64,000 nucleotides of DNA from Eukaryota sp. TZLM1-RC (lineage: Eukaryota; Metamonada: BaSk clade), in the NCBI GenBank assembly GCA_040285825.1, contig JAUPSS010000010.1, forward strand, positions 62,001 to 126,000, given 5' to 3'. The notes beneath the pieces were generated by a model that had not been told where the DNA came from, ran no database searches, and worked only from the letters and a program-made list of their open reading frames with translations. This document shows, piece after piece, positions 48,383 through 59,203 of the stretch; the first letter of the stretch is position 1; every line of letters starts with the position of its first letter. Position numbers and translations under genes: made by a program.

Positions 48383-49330
48383 TTGATGTGCTTCTTCAAG
48401 ATTTTCCTAAACTTTCTGCGTATTTTTATTTATTTTATGGAAAAAAAATCAGACTTAATTTTTGACTCCTTTACCCTTGAATCTTCTTCTGGTGTGAAAC
48501 AAGGTGATCCTCTTGGCCCTTTGCTGTTTTGTTTGGCTATTCATAATATTATTAAAATGACACAACAAGATTTCCCTGATTTGCGTATTGTTGCCTATAT
48601 GGATGACATTTCTATTATTGGTTCTTTTGAAAGCATTTCTAGGGTCTCTGAAGACATTGCGGCGAAATACAAAGAAATTGGCTTAGCTTTGAACTCATCT
48701 AAATGTCTCTTGATTGGTAGAGAAAAACAATCTTTGATGGTTGGTGAAGCTCAGATTCCTTTTATCAATTATGACCAACAAGCTTTTGAGTTTCTTAGAT
48801 GTTGGCTTGGCAATTTGGATGAAATTTATTCCCAGTTTAACAATTTATTGGAGAAGTTTGACAAGGATCTTAGTTTTATAGCTGAATGTGACATTGAGAA
48901 ACACATCAAATTTTTTATTTTAAAAATTTGTTATTCTGGAAAATTCACTCATATTTTAAGGTCAACTCCCCCATCGGTATCTCTCAATTTTTGCAGATCT
49001 TTTAACAAACTTCGAGTCAAATTTTTTTCTTCTTTATTAGAAGTAAATGAATCTTTAATTCGAAGTCATGTATTTTGTTCAGCAGATTTGGGTGGAATTG
49101 GATTCACCAAATCTTCGATTCTGTGTAAAGCTGCATTTTTGGGAGGTGGTAAAAATTTTGTTTTTGAATTTTTCCAAAGGTTCCCTTTTGATGTTCATCT
49201 GATCAATGGTGAATCAAATTTTTACTTGAATCAACTGCAATTTGAATTAGAAAATTTGCCTAGTGATATCTGGATTCAGTGTTTCCCTCAAAATGTTCAA
49301 GAAATTCCCACCCGATCACTTCCAAATTGA
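48383..49330 (+). CDS. Family E RT palm and thumb (315 aa)
   Basis: It has G-V-K-Q-G-D-P-L-G-P, A-Y-M-D-D-I-S and the thumb to P-T-R-S-L-P-N-stop. Motif A (F-N-L-D-F-K-N-A-F, about 48335) lies just upstream in a different frame because of an extra A near 48447. Confidence 0.75.
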   Translation: MMCFFKIFLNFLRIFIYFMEKKSDLIFDSFTLESSSGVKQGDPLGPLLFCLAIHNIIKMTQQDFPDLRIVAYMDDISIIGSFESISRVSEDIAAKYKEIGLALNSSKCLLIGREKQSLMVGEAQIPFINYDQQAFEFLRCWLGNLDEIYSQFNNLLEKFDKDLSFIAECDIEKHIKFFILKICYSGKFTHILRSTPPSVSLNFCRSFNKLRVKFFSSLLEVNESLIRSHVFCSADLGGIGFTKSSILCKAAFLGGGKNFVFEFFQRFPFDVHLINGESNFYLNQLQFELENLPSDIWIQCFPQNVQEIPTRSLPN

Positions 49331-49339
49331 CGTTTTTGC

Positions 49340-50221
49340 TTGAAAAAGCTTCAGCACCATCTGGTTAAATTATATGAAGGCTTGGATTATGAAGTAAGAC
49401 TTGGCTTGGCCAAAACTAAAAATCCCGCTTTCGGTAATTTTTTAAAGGATATTCGTGATAGTTCAGCTGCTGCTTTAGTAACTCAAGTTCCCTCTGTTTA
49501 TGGACTTTTGTTAAAAAACAATGAATGGCTTCTAAACATGCGCTTTCGTTGTTTTCTGTGGCCAAACAATTTGCCCAATCATTTAACTTGTAAATGTGGT
49601 AAACCTCTTTTGTTTACTCATCTTTTGAACTGTAAACATTTCATTACGTTCAGAAGCAAAGTGCATGATAACGTCCGGGACCAAATTTATGTAATGTGCA
49701 AATCATATCGAGTAGATTCCTTTTTAGAACCGCTGTTATCAAAATTAATTCTTGATGATCCCAATATTGATAGTACGCGTTACAACAGAGCTTCTATGGG
49801 TCTGACTAGAGGTGATCTAGTTGTTCCTGGTTTAAATGGTAGTTTTACTATTTTGGACGCCATGTCTATTGACCCTTGTAATTCCTCTAACGAACATCTC
49901 ATTAACTCGGATGTAAATAATCCTCTTCTTGCAGGCGAAAAATATAAAATTGCTAAATATGCGAAACCCATTTCCTCGGTTAATGAAAATTCTCATGCCC
50001 AATATAATTTATGTCCATTTGTTTTTTCTTTGCTTGGATCTCTAGGTAAGGCTGCTATGGCTTTCCTTGAGGATTTTGTTGTTGTTGTAAAGGAAAGAAC
50101 TGGAAGAATTTTCAATCGTGTTTACTGGCAAAACAGGATTGTATTTTCTATTTTTAAGGGAATGGTAAAACTAATTTCTGATTCACTATCTTCTTTTTTT
50201 TTAAATTTAATTTTATTCTAA
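49340..50221 (+). CDS. Family E linker, zinc motif and endonuclease (293 aa)
   Basis: It carries the linker, C-K-C-G-K-P…H-L-L-N-C, R-G-D-L-X12-D and W-Q-N-R-I-V-F, and then reads into antisense D at 50198. It is separated from the RT half by the TGA at 49328. The E C-terminus is supplied in other copies (52843). Confidence 0.75.
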   Translation: MKKLQHHLVKLYEGLDYEVRLGLAKTKNPAFGNFLKDIRDSSAAALVTQVPSVYGLLLKNNEWLLNMRFRCFLWPNNLPNHLTCKCGKPLLFTHLLNCKHFITFRSKVHDNVRDQIYVMCKSYRVDSFLEPLLSKLILDDPNIDSTRYNRASMGLTRGDLVVPGLNGSFTILDAMSIDPCNSSNEHLINSDVNNPLLAGEKYKIAKYAKPISSVNENSHAQYNLCPFVFSLLGSLGKAAMAFLEDFVVVVKERTGRIFNRVYWQNRIVFSIFKGMVKLISDSLSSFFLNLILF

Positions 50222-50473
50222 ACCTATAAATCAACATCTAAAAAATCCATCTCTCCCAGAACAAAAACATTAGATGCAACTCTCTCATAGTGAGAACCAA
50301 GAGACAGCAAAGCATCGGAAACCATCTTCAACATCCCCTTAAAAATAGAAAACACAATTCTATTTTGCCAAAACAATCTGTTGAAATTTCTCCCAGTTCT
50401 TCTCTTTACAATCAATTCAAAATCATCCAAAAAACGTAAAGCAGTTGGTGCAAGTGAACCAAAAAGGGAAAAT
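50198..50473 (-). mobile_element. Family D 3' end, host of S (copy 1, part 1)
   Basis: On the minus strand: D C-terminus and 3' UTR. It is inserted in E with ACTATCTTCTTTT at 50185-50197 as the left TSD; the right TSD is seen in copy 2 at 63479-63491. It is split by S at 50474. Confidence 0.88.
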
Positions 50474-51143
50474 TTTTTTTTCTTCCCCCCTCCCCCCACC
50501 TTCCGCGTCGAACTTCCTTCCTCTCCATCATGATTGTTGAAAACCTCCCTTATCACGGTCCAGGCCCTCCTATTGTTTTCTCAACAATTATTCCATATTG
50601 CTCTGCGTTGTCTCCCCCTTCTTTGTTGACTCTACTGAATGTTCTTCCACTGATAACATCATCCTTCGAAACATCAATTTGGAGACAAATTAGTTCCCTT
50701 CTCACAAGCATTTTGTTTCTTGTTCAATTTGACTTGACCATCAGCAGATGTTTGCATTTCTCTTCTCATGAAAAGCTTGCTGTCGCCTTTAAACCGCTCT
50801 TGGAGCTTCTTAGACGGCCGCTTAGTAATGGAAGTAGAAAGTTTGTGATCTGTTTACTGAAGGGTTGGTTAGTTGTTCTTGAGGTCAAATTCTCACTCTT
50901 CTTATTGGATGTTGTTGCTGGTTCTAACTATCGTATGTGTGATGAAAAGCTTGCTGTCGCCTTTAAAACGCTCTTGGAGCATCTCAGACGGCCGCTTAGT
51001 AATGTCAATCATGTACTTTTTGGTTGTGTGCTGGTTGTTCAGTGTCTTTTTGGAGTATTGACTACTAGTAGTGGAGTAGTTGGATGAGGAATTTCTGAAT
51101 TGTCGTAGTATTTAGCTAATTTAATAAAGAAATTTACGAGAAA
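50474..51143 (+). mobile_element. S repeat, complete copy with 13 bp TSD
   Basis: 670 bp from the oligopyrimidine start (TTTTTTTTCTTCCCCCC) to AATAAAG, about 16 bp and an A-tail. AAAAAGGGAAAAT is repeated at 50461-50473 and 51144-51156. It contains two copies of a roughly 58 bp unit (about 50770-50828 and 50943-51003), each starting ATGAAAAGCTTGCTGTCGCC. It is a 5'-complete retrocopy mobilised in trans: either a nonautonomous element or a retrocopied host mRNA. A frame of 185 codons (50530-51087) shows no family I recognise. Confidence 0.88.
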
Positions 51144-51603
51144 AAAAAGGGAAAATACAAATGGATACAAATTGTATTTTGCATGCTGTAGACTGGCCAA
51201 TATGGACAAAGGTTCATTGTATTTTTGAATTTAAAATTTTCAGCATTTGAAAGAGGATTATGAATTTCAGAATTAACAAGCCTTTCATTTGAGGCATTAC
51301 AAGGATCAACAGACATTACATCCAATAAAATGAAGCTTCCATCTAATCCAGGTAATATAACATCACCTCTATTATTCTTATGAAAATCATTTTCAGCATC
51401 AAACAGATTTGACAACAAAGGTTCCAAGAAGGATTCAATTCTATGAGATTTACACATACAATATAACTGGTCTCTTACAGCATCATGAACCTTGCTTCTA
51501 AAAGTAATAAAATGTTTACAATTTAACAAATGAGTAGTTGTAATTTCTCGAGAACATTTACAAATTAAATTATGAGGTAAATTATCAGGCCAGATAAAGG
51601 AAC
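51144..51603 (-). mobile_element. Family D RLE segment, host of S and E (copy 1, part 2)
   Basis: It continues D upstream to zinc-motif sequence (L-N-C-K-H-F-I-T-F). One missing T near 51225 shifts the frame. AGATAAAGGAAC at 51592-51603 is the left TSD of the E insertion that follows. Confidence 0.88.
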
Positions 51604-52888
51604 TTTATTAGAAGTAAATGAATCTTTAATTCGAAGTCATGTATTTTGTTCAGCAGATTTGGGTGGAATTGGATTCACCAAATCTTCGATTCTGTGTAAA
51701 GCAGCATTTTTGGGAGGTGGTAAAAATTTTGTTTTTGAATTTTTCCAAAGGTTCCCTTTTGATGTTCATCTGATCAATGGTGAATCAAATTTTTACTTGA
51801 ATCAACTGCAATTTGAATTAGAAAATTTGCCTAGTGATATCTGGATTCAGTGTTTTCCTCAAAATGTTCAAGAAATTCCCACTCGATCACTTCCAAATTT
51901 ACGTTTTTGCTTGAAAAAGCTTCAGCACCATCTGGTTAAATTATATGAAGGCTTGGATTATGAAGTAAGACTTGGCTTGGCCAAAACTAAAAATCCCGCT
52001 TTCGGTAATTTTTTAAAGGATATTCGTGATAGTTCTGCTGCTGCTTTAGTAACTCAAGTTCCCTCTGTTTATGGACTTTTGTTAAAAGACAATGAATGGC
52101 TTCTAAACATGCGTTTTCGTTGTTTTCTGTGGCCAAACAATTTGCCCAATCATTTAACTTGTAAATGTGGTAAACCTCTTTTGTTTACTCATCTTTTGAA
52201 CTGTAAACATTTCATTACGTTTAGAAGCAAAGTGCATAATAACGTCAGGGACCAAATTTATGTAATGTGCAAATCATATCGTGTAGATTCCTTTTTAGAA
52301 CCGCTGTTATCAAAATTAATTCTTGATGATCCCAATATTGATAGTACGCGTTACAACAGAGCTTCTATGGGTCTGACTAGAGGTGATCTAGTTGTTCCTG
52401 GTTTAAATGGTAGTTTTACTATTTTGGACGCCATGTCTATTGACCCTTGTGATTCCTCTAACGAACATCTCATTAACTCGGATGTAAATAATCCTCTTCT
52501 TGCAGGCGAAAAATATAAAATTGCTAAATATGCGAAACCCATTTCCTCGGTTAATGAAAATTCTCATGCCCAATATAATTTATGTCCATTTGTTTTTTCT
52601 TTGCTTGGATCTCTAGGTAAGGCTGCTATGGCTTTCCTTGAGGATTTTGTTGTAGTTGTAAAGGAAAGAACTGGAAGAATTTTCAATCATGTTTACTGGC
52701 AAAACAGGATTGTATTTTCTATTTTTAAGGGAATGATAAAACTAATTTCTGATTCACTATCTTCTTTTGGGAAATTTTCTGAATCTTTAGCAATTAATTG
52801 TTTTGATGTAGGGGAGGCAGGTTTTGAGGATGTCGAGTTTTAATTGTGTATTTCATATTTGTTGTTGAATAAAAATAAATAAGGTAAA
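51604..52888 (+). mobile_element. Family E 5'-truncated insertion in D, open frame
   Basis: It runs from L-L-E-V-N-E-S-L-I in the thumb to D-V-E-F-stop (52841-52843) and the 3' UTR with AATAAA. No lesions appear in the frame, so this copy or its source is young. The right flank of copy 1 is lost; in copy 2 the D host resumes at 62408. Confidence 0.92.
51659..52843 (+). CDS. Family E thumb, linker, zinc motif, endonuclease (394 aa)
   Basis: Intact from G-G-I-G-F-T-K-S-S to D-V-E-F: G-G-G-K-N-F-V-F-E-F, linker, C-K-C-X7-H-X3-C near residue 166, R-G-D-X13-D near 240, and the W-Q-N-R-I-V-F block. The best complete E C-terminal half. No RT palm, so alone it could supply only the endonuclease. Confidence 0.8.
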   Translation: MGGIGFTKSSILCKAAFLGGGKNFVFEFFQRFPFDVHLINGESNFYLNQLQFELENLPSDIWIQCFPQNVQEIPTRSLPNLRFCLKKLQHHLVKLYEGLDYEVRLGLAKTKNPAFGNFLKDIRDSSAAALVTQVPSVYGLLLKDNEWLLNMRFRCFLWPNNLPNHLTCKCGKPLLFTHLLNCKHFITFRSKVHNNVRDQIYVMCKSYRVDSFLEPLLSKLILDDPNIDSTRYNRASMGLTRGDLVVPGLNGSFTILDAMSIDPCDSSNEHLINSDVNNPLLAGEKYKIAKYAKPISSVNENSHAQYNLCPFVFSLLGSLGKAAMAFLEDFVVVVKERTGRIFNHVYWQNRIVFSIFKGMIKLISDSLSSFGKFSESLAINCFDVGEAGFEDVEF

Positions 52889-52904
52889 AAAAAAGAACTT
52901 TTGC

Positions 52905-54219
52905 ACGTAACTTTTTTTTTAAATTTAATTTTATTCTAAACCTATAAATCAACATCTAAAAAATCCATCTCTCCCAAAACAAAAACACTAGATGCAACTC
53001 TCTCATAGTGAGATCCAAGAGAAAGCAAAGCATCAGAAACCATCTTCAACATCCCCTTAAAAATAGAAAACACAATTCTATTTTGCCAAAACAATCTGTT
53101 GAAATTTCTGCCAGTTCTTCTCTTTACAATCATTTCAAAATCATCCAAAAAACGTAAAGCAGTTGGTGCAAGTGAACCAAAAAGGGAAAATACAAATGGA
53201 TACAAATTGTATTTTGCATGCTGTAGACTGGCCAATTTGGACAAAGGTTCATTGTATTTTTTGAATTTAAAATTTTCAGCATTTGAAAGGGGATTATGAA
53301 TTTCAGAATTAACAAGCCTTTCATTTGAGGCATTACAAGGATCAACAGACATTACATCCAATAAAATGAAGCTTCCATCTAATCCAGGTAATATGACATC
53401 ACCTCTATTATTCTTATGAAAATCATTTTCAGCATCAAACAGATTTGACAACAAAGGTTCCAAGAAGGATTCAATTCTATGAGATTTACACATACAATAT
53501 AACTGGTCTCTTACAGCATCATGAACCTTGCTTCTAAAAGTAATAAAATGTTTACAATTTAACAAATGAGTAGTTGTAATTTCTCGAGAACATTTACAAA
53601 TTAAATTATGAGGTAAATTATCAGGCCAGATAAAGGAACGAAATCTCATATTCAGAGTCCAAGCAGAATCGGATAAGAGAGAACCATAAACTTGTGGAAT
53701 TGTTGTTACTAAGGCAGAAGAAGTACTGTCACACATATCTTGTAAAAGATTTGCAAAAGCGGGATTTCTTGGCCAAGCCAAGTCTAACATCAAAATCCAA
53801 GCTTTCAAAAATCTTTGACAATTTTTGTTGAAGCTTTTTACAGCAAAACTGTAAATTAAATAGAGATCGGTTTGGAATTTCTTGAATTGATTGAGGAAAA
53901 CATTTGGTCCAAATTTGTGGCGGTAATTTTTCAAGTTCACAAGATAACTCATACAAATAGGGACTACAATTGGGGACTAACAGATGTGAATCATCAGGAA
54001 ATCTACGAGAAAATTCATAAATAAAATTTTTGCCACCACCCAAGAATGCTGATTGACACAAAATTGAAGATTTAGTAAAACCAATACCACCCAAAATTGC
54101 TGAAGATAATAAATGGCTTTTCAACATTCCTGGTTCTACATCCAATAAATCAGCAAAAAATTCTGTTCTCAATGAATTAAAAGAACGACAAAAATCTAAT
54201 GCTATGGAAGGAGCACAAG
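52905..54219 (-). pseudogene. Family D thumb to 3' end
   Basis: On the minus strand it covers D from P-S-I-A-L-D-F-C to D-V-D-L-stop and 3' UTR. A 5 bp deletion near 53765 (in K-K-K-N-P) shifts the frame, so it reads as two frames (52942-53952, 53729-54172). It is joined at 54219 to plus-strand D through the shared CTTTAAAA. Confidence 0.9.
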
Positions 54220-54402
54220 CTTTAAAAATGCTTTTAATTCTGTAAAGCGAGAAGCAATTTTTGAAGTTATTAAATCTGATTTTCCTGAGCTATCGAGTTT
54301 TTTCTACCATTTTTATGGGAAAGAATCAGATTTAATTTTTAATTCATTTGGTCTTAAATCATCTTCTGGAGTGAAGCAAGGAGATCCTTTAGGCCCATTA
54401 TT
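54220..54402 (+). pseudogene. Family D RT motif A–B fragment (start of duplication copy 2)
   Basis: It carries F-K-N-A-F-N-S-V-K-R to Q-G-D-P-L-G-P-L-L-F and matches 46602-46786, including the join to family A. Confidence 0.88.
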
Positions 54403-54528
54403 GTTTTCAAACGGAAAAAATATGCAAATCCTTTAAAAGAATTGAAACATGTTCGCCATGTAGATTACCAAATTTGCCCATTTGCTATATCGTTGTATGG
54501 TCGTCTTGGAAAAACTGCTATGAATTTT
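54403..54528 (+). pseudogene. Family A fragment, host of the E insertion
   Basis: It carries K-Y-A-N-P-L-K-E-L to A-M-N-F, and the A sequence continues at 63618 (I-D-D-F-E-N-L-V-K). AATTTT borders both sides (54523-54528 and 63618-63623). Confidence 0.88.
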
Positions 54529-56407
54529 TTTTTCTCCCTTCCCTGGTCAACCCTCTCATATTTCACTTTCTGTCACGGCGTCCAACTTGTACTGTGTCTT
54601 TGCCAAAACGATGCCATTGACTGATAGTGACTCTGATACTGATTGGAACGCCCAAGCAAAGATTCTACCCATCAGATCAAGCTCATCCCCTTCACTTCTC
54701 CACTCTCCCCACCCTTCAAGCTATGCTCGAAATTCTTCTCAAAAAAATTTGAAAATTTTTAAAAAAGATTTTTTGCCTTTGTGTGATGCCCCTGATATTA
54801 TGTCTGAAAAAGTGCAAAAAAGAAGACAAACCTGTTCCAAATGTGGCAAGGTTGGTCATAACATTAGAAAATGTCCTGATATTATTACCGAAAAAATGAG
54901 ACTGAAAACCAATATTTCTATTGTTAATAGTTTGCAAATGCCATCCGAACTGAATCTTCCTCCTGTTCCCAATGTTTCTGCTGATGATGTTAATTATGAT
55001 TTAAATATTGATCAAACTCATTTACCAAAAACTGTTGCTCCTGATCCTACGGATAATGTCTTGAAACATAATTGTCCTTTTTGCAAAAAGTTCCTCTCTA
55101 ATTCTTCTAATGGTCGCCCTCTTTTGTTTTGTTTTGACTGTCAAACAAGTGATTCTCTTCGTGCACCTGTTAAAATTCCTGTAGAGGTGAGTCCTGCCAG
55201 TTCTGTTCCTATGTCAATGGAAATGCGTTCTTTTTCTTCGCAATTGAAATTAAACAAATGGAACATAACTAGATTTTGGAAATTCTTTGCCAAAAAGAAT
55301 AAGAAGAAAAATTAATTACAAACCAAAACAGAGAAATGCTAATTCATCTTTTCAAGCAAGAAAATTGTTTTTGAGAGGTAGATATGGAAGCGGATTAAAA
55401 AATATTTTTTCGGGAAAACTGGCTGATAACAATCTCGAAACTGTTGAAAAATTGAAATCTCTCCATCCAACTGAAAATTTTTGCCCCAGTAAGCCTTCTA
55501 TTTGTCAATATTGGCTCGAAAATCCATTTCAGGCTCAAGAAGTATTGAATGCCGTTGCTAAATTACCAAAAGGAAAAGCTGCTGGTCCTTCAGGCATTTC
55601 CTTTGATTTGTTGAAAACTGCCTGTAAAAATGTTCCTGAAATTGTTGAGGATCTTGCTTCCTATTTTCAAAATTTAATGTGTTTGAATTATGTTCCTCCG
55701 CCTGAATTGATTGCTGCCCGTTTAGTTGCTTTAGTTAAACCTGGTAAAGGTGACAAACCTGATGGAGTTAGACCAATTGCTATTCGAGAGTCATTAACCA
55801 GATTGCTTTCTTCCCTTATTTTTAACAGAATTTCTACTGAAGCAAGGGACTATTTGAAGCCTTTCCAATTTGGTATAATAACGTCCGGGACCAAATTTAT
55901 GTAATGTGCAAATCATATCGAGTAGATTCCTTTTTAGAACCGCTGTTATCAAAATTAATTCTTGATGATCCCAATATTGATAGTACGCGTTACAACAGAG
56001 CTTCTATGGGTCTGACTAGAGGTGATCTAGTTGTTCCTGGTTTAAATGGTAGTTTTACTATTTTGGACGCCATGTCTACTGACCCTTGTAATTCCTCTAA
56101 CGAACATCTCATTAACTCGGATGTAAATAATCCTCTTCTTGCAGGCGAAAAATATAAAATTGCTAAATATGCGAAACCCATTTCCTCGGTTAATGAAAAT
56201 TCTCATGCCCAATATAATTTATGTCCATTTGTTTTTTCTTTGCTTGGATCTCTAGGTAAGGCTGCTATGGCTTTCCTTGAGGATTTTGTTGTTGTTGTAA
56301 AGGAAAGAACTGGAAGAATTTTCAATCGTGTTTACTGGCAAAACAGGATTGTATTTTCTATTTTTAAGGGAATGGTAAAACTAATTTCTGATTCACTATC
56401 TTCTTTT
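54529..56407 (+). mobile_element. Family E, 5'-complete with 1.4 kb internal deletion
   Basis: The E 5' UTR and ATG 54611 lead into a 235-residue open frame holding the knuckle (C-S-K-C…H…C) and ribbon (C-P-F-C…C-F-D-C), so the N-terminal lesion of copy 1 is absent here. An extra A near 55308 shifts the frame before the RT fingers. The deletion at 55874 removes RT motifs A-C, thumb and zinc motif. The RLE (R-G-D-X13-D) follows, then D is inserted at 56408. It resumes at 63479. Confidence 0.9.
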
Positions 56408-56682
56408 TTTTAAATTTAATTTTATTCTAAACCTATAAATCAACATCTAAAAAATCCATCTCTCCCAGAACAAAAACATTAGATGCAACTCTCTCATAGT
56501 GAGAACCAAGAGACAGCAAAGCATCAGAAACCATCTTCAACATCCCCTTAAAAATAGAAAACACAATTCTATTTTGCCAAAACAATCTGTTGAAATTTTT
56601 CCCAGTTCTTCTCTTTACAATCAATTCAAAATCATCCAAAAAACGTAAAGCAGTTGATGCAAGTGAACCAAAAAGGGAAAAT
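56408..56682 (-). mobile_element. Family D element, part 1: C-terminus and 3' end
   Basis: This is the 3' part of a D element whose outer limits are 56408 and 63478. ACTATCTTCTTTT lies at 56395-56407 and 63479-63491. It contains S and an E element. Confidence 0.9.
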
Positions 56683-57349
56683 TTTTTTTTCTTCCCCCCC
56701 CCACCTTCCGCGTCGAACTTCCTTCCTCTCCATCATGATTGTTGAAAACCTCCCTTATCACGGTCCAGGCCCTCCTATTGTTTTCTCAACAATTATTCCA
56801 TATTGCTCTGCGTTGTCTCCCCCTTCTTTGTTGACTCTACTGAATGTTCTTCCACTGATAACATCATCCTTCGAAACATCAATTTGGAGACAAATTAGTT
56901 CCCTTCTCACAAGCATTTTGTTTCTTGTTCAATTTGACTTGACCATCAGCAGATGTTTGCATTTCTCTTCTCATGAAAAGCTTGCTGTCGCCTTTAAACC
57001 GCTCTTGGAGCTTCTTAGACGGCCGCTTAGTAATGGAAGTAGAAAGTTTGTGATCTGTTTACTGAAGGGTTGGTTAGTTGTTCTTGAGGTCAAATTCTCA
57101 CTCTTCTTATTGGATGTTGTTGCTGGTTCTAACTATCGTATGTGTGATGAAAAGCTTGCTGTCGCCTTTAAAACGCTCTTGGAGCATCTCAGACGGCCGC
57201 TTAGTAATGTCAATCATGTACTTTTTGGTTGTGTGCTGGTTGTTCAGTGTCTTTTTGGAGTATTGACTACTAGTAGTGGAGTAGTTGGATGAGGAATTTC
57301 TGAATTGTCGTAGTATTTAGCTAATTTAATAAAGAAATTTACGAGAAAA
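56683..57349 (+). mobile_element. S repeat, complete copy 2
   Basis: A duplicate of 50474-51143 with the same TSD AAAAAGGGAAAAT (56670-56682 and 57350-57362), differing by a few C's in the 5' C-run. Confidence 0.88.
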
Positions 57350-57810
57350 AAAAAGGGAAAATACAAATGGATACAAATTGTATTTTGCATGCTGTAGACT
57401 GGCCAATTTGGACAAAGGTTCATTGTATTTTTTGAATTTAAAATTTTCAGCATTTGAAAGAGGATTATGAATTTCAGAATTAACAAGCCTTTCATTTGAG
57501 GCATTACAAGGATCAACAGACATTACATCCAATAAAATGAAGCTTCCATCTAATCCAGGTAATATAACATCACCTCTATTATTCTTATGAAAATCATTTT
57601 CAGCATCAAACAGATTTGACAACAAAGGTTCCAAGAAGGATTCAATTCTATGAGATTTACACATACAATATAACTGGTCTCTTACAGCATCATGAACCTT
57701 GCTTCTAAAAGTAATAAAATGTTTACAATTTAACAAATGAGTAGTTGTAATTTCTCGAGAACATTTACAAATTAAATTATGAGGTAAATTATCAGGCCAG
57801 ATAAAGGAAC
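57350..57810 (-). mobile_element. Family D element, part 2: RLE and zinc motif
   Basis: It carries R-G-D-X13-D and H-L-L-N-C on the minus strand, between S and an E insertion. AGATAAAGGAAC is at 57799-57810 and again at 62408-62419, where D resumes. Confidence 0.9.
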
Positions 57811-58436
57811 TTTATTAGAAGTAAATGAATCTTTAATTCGAAGTCATGTATTTTGTTCAGCAGATTTGGGTGGAATTGGATTCACCAAATCTTCGATTCT
57901 GTGTAAAGCAGCATTTTTGGGAGGTGGTAAAAATTTTGTTTTTGAATTTTTCCAAAGGTTCCCTTTTGATGTTCATCTGATCAATGGTGAATCAAATTTT
58001 ACTTGAATCAACTGCAATTTGAATTAGAAAATTTGCCTAGTGATATCTGGATTCAGTGTTTTCCTCAAAATGTTCAAGAAATTCCCACTCGATCACTTCC
58101 AAATTTACGTTTTTGCTTGAAAAAGCTTCAGCACCATCTGGTTAAATTATATGAAGGCTTGGATTATGAAGGAAGACTTGGCTTGGCCAAAACTAAAAAT
58201 CCCGCTTTCGGTAATTTTTTAAAGGATATTCGTGATAGTTCTGCTGCTGCTTTAGTAACTCAAGTTCCCTCTGTTTATGGACTTTTGTTAAAAGACAATG
58301 GATGGCTTCTAAACATGCGTTTTCGTTGTTTTCTGTGGCCAAACAATTTGCCCAATCATTTAACTTGTAAATGTGGTAAACCTCTTTTGTTTACTCATCT
58401 TTTGAACTGTAAACATTTCATTACGTTTAGAAGCAA
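57811..58436 (+). mobile_element. Family E insertion in D, part 1
   Basis: E from the thumb to H-F-I-T-F-R-S-K. One lost T near 57998 shifts the frame. It is interrupted by family A; TTTAGAAGCAA lies at 58426-58436 and 61748-61758. Confidence 0.9.
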
Positions 58437-59203
58437 GGTTTTTGGCTTATTTAATGTCTGTTGATCCATCAATTTTGAAAAATCATATTTTTTCTGATGT
58501 TCAACTTGGCGGTGTTGGATTCAATTCATCAAAATATTTGACCAAAGCTGCATTTATTGGTGGTGGAAAAAATTTTGTATTTGAATTCTCTAGAAGATAT
58601 CCTTTTGCCGAAAATCTTCTTGAAAATACAAATAGCCTATTCCTGGATAACTTAAGAGAAGAAATATCCAGTTTATCTCCCGACTTATGGCAATCATGTT
58701 TCCCCATATCCATTCAAGAAATTCCAGACAGAAGTTTATATTCATTAAAATTTGCGTTGAAAAAGCTCCAACGACATCTTTTGAAAAATTTTGAAAACAA
58801 GGATTTTATTGTTCGACTTAGCACGGCTAAGAAAGAAAATCCTGCTTTGCCAATTTTTTGATTGATTTGAAGGACAGTTCATCTGCAGTTTTGATAAATC
58901 AAATTCCCCAGATTTATGGTTTATTTTTGAATGACGACCAATGGACCACTGCTATGAGAATGCGTTGTTATTTATGGCCTTGTAATTTGCCCAATGATTT
59001 GTTTTGTAAATGTGGAGCTGGTTTGACATTATCACATTTATTTAATTGTAATAGATATATTTCCTATCGTTCTACGTTGCATGATGCAGTCAGAGATCAA
59101 ATCCATGCAATGTGTAATTCCTATCATATTGAATCTTTTGTAGAACCTTTGTTGAGGTCTCTTGATATAAATGAAAGCGTAAGAGATTCAGAATATGGAA
59201 AAT
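58437..59203 (+). mobile_element. Family A insertion in E, part 1
   Basis: It starts at L-A-Y-L-M-S-V-D-P in the A thumb and runs to R-D-S-E-Y-G-K, just before R-R-A-D. A lost T near 58848 shifts the frame. D begins at 59204; the A 3' end is found at 61565-61747. Confidence 0.88.

Larger units (their letters stand above)
46910..50197 (+). mobile_element. Family E element, 5'-complete, nearly full length
   Basis: It runs from the oligopyrimidine 5' end through all domains to S-D-S-L-S-S-F, about 25 codons before the stop, where a D element is inserted. Intact E would encode about 1090 residues. Lesions: frameshift at about 47140-47155, TAA for Gln at 48313-48315, an extra A near 48447, and TGA at 49328-49330. 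Hence a pseudogene, but the best full-length E outline in the window. Confidence 0.92.
46602..52888 (+). repeat. Long direct segmental duplication, copy 1
   Basis: The series D RT end / A piece / E with 5' end / D minus / S / D minus / E plus is repeated in the same order and orientation at 54219-62407. All joins coincide, so this is duplication of an assembled block and not independent insertions. The offset is about 7617 bp up to about 48250 and about 6207 bp after 49670. Confidence 0.9.

Noticed and set aside
50530-51087. The 185-codon S frame as a functional protein gene
   Set aside because: No recognised domain, many hydrophobic and Ser/Leu runs of a T-rich sequence, and it stays open in both copies only because they are recent duplicates.
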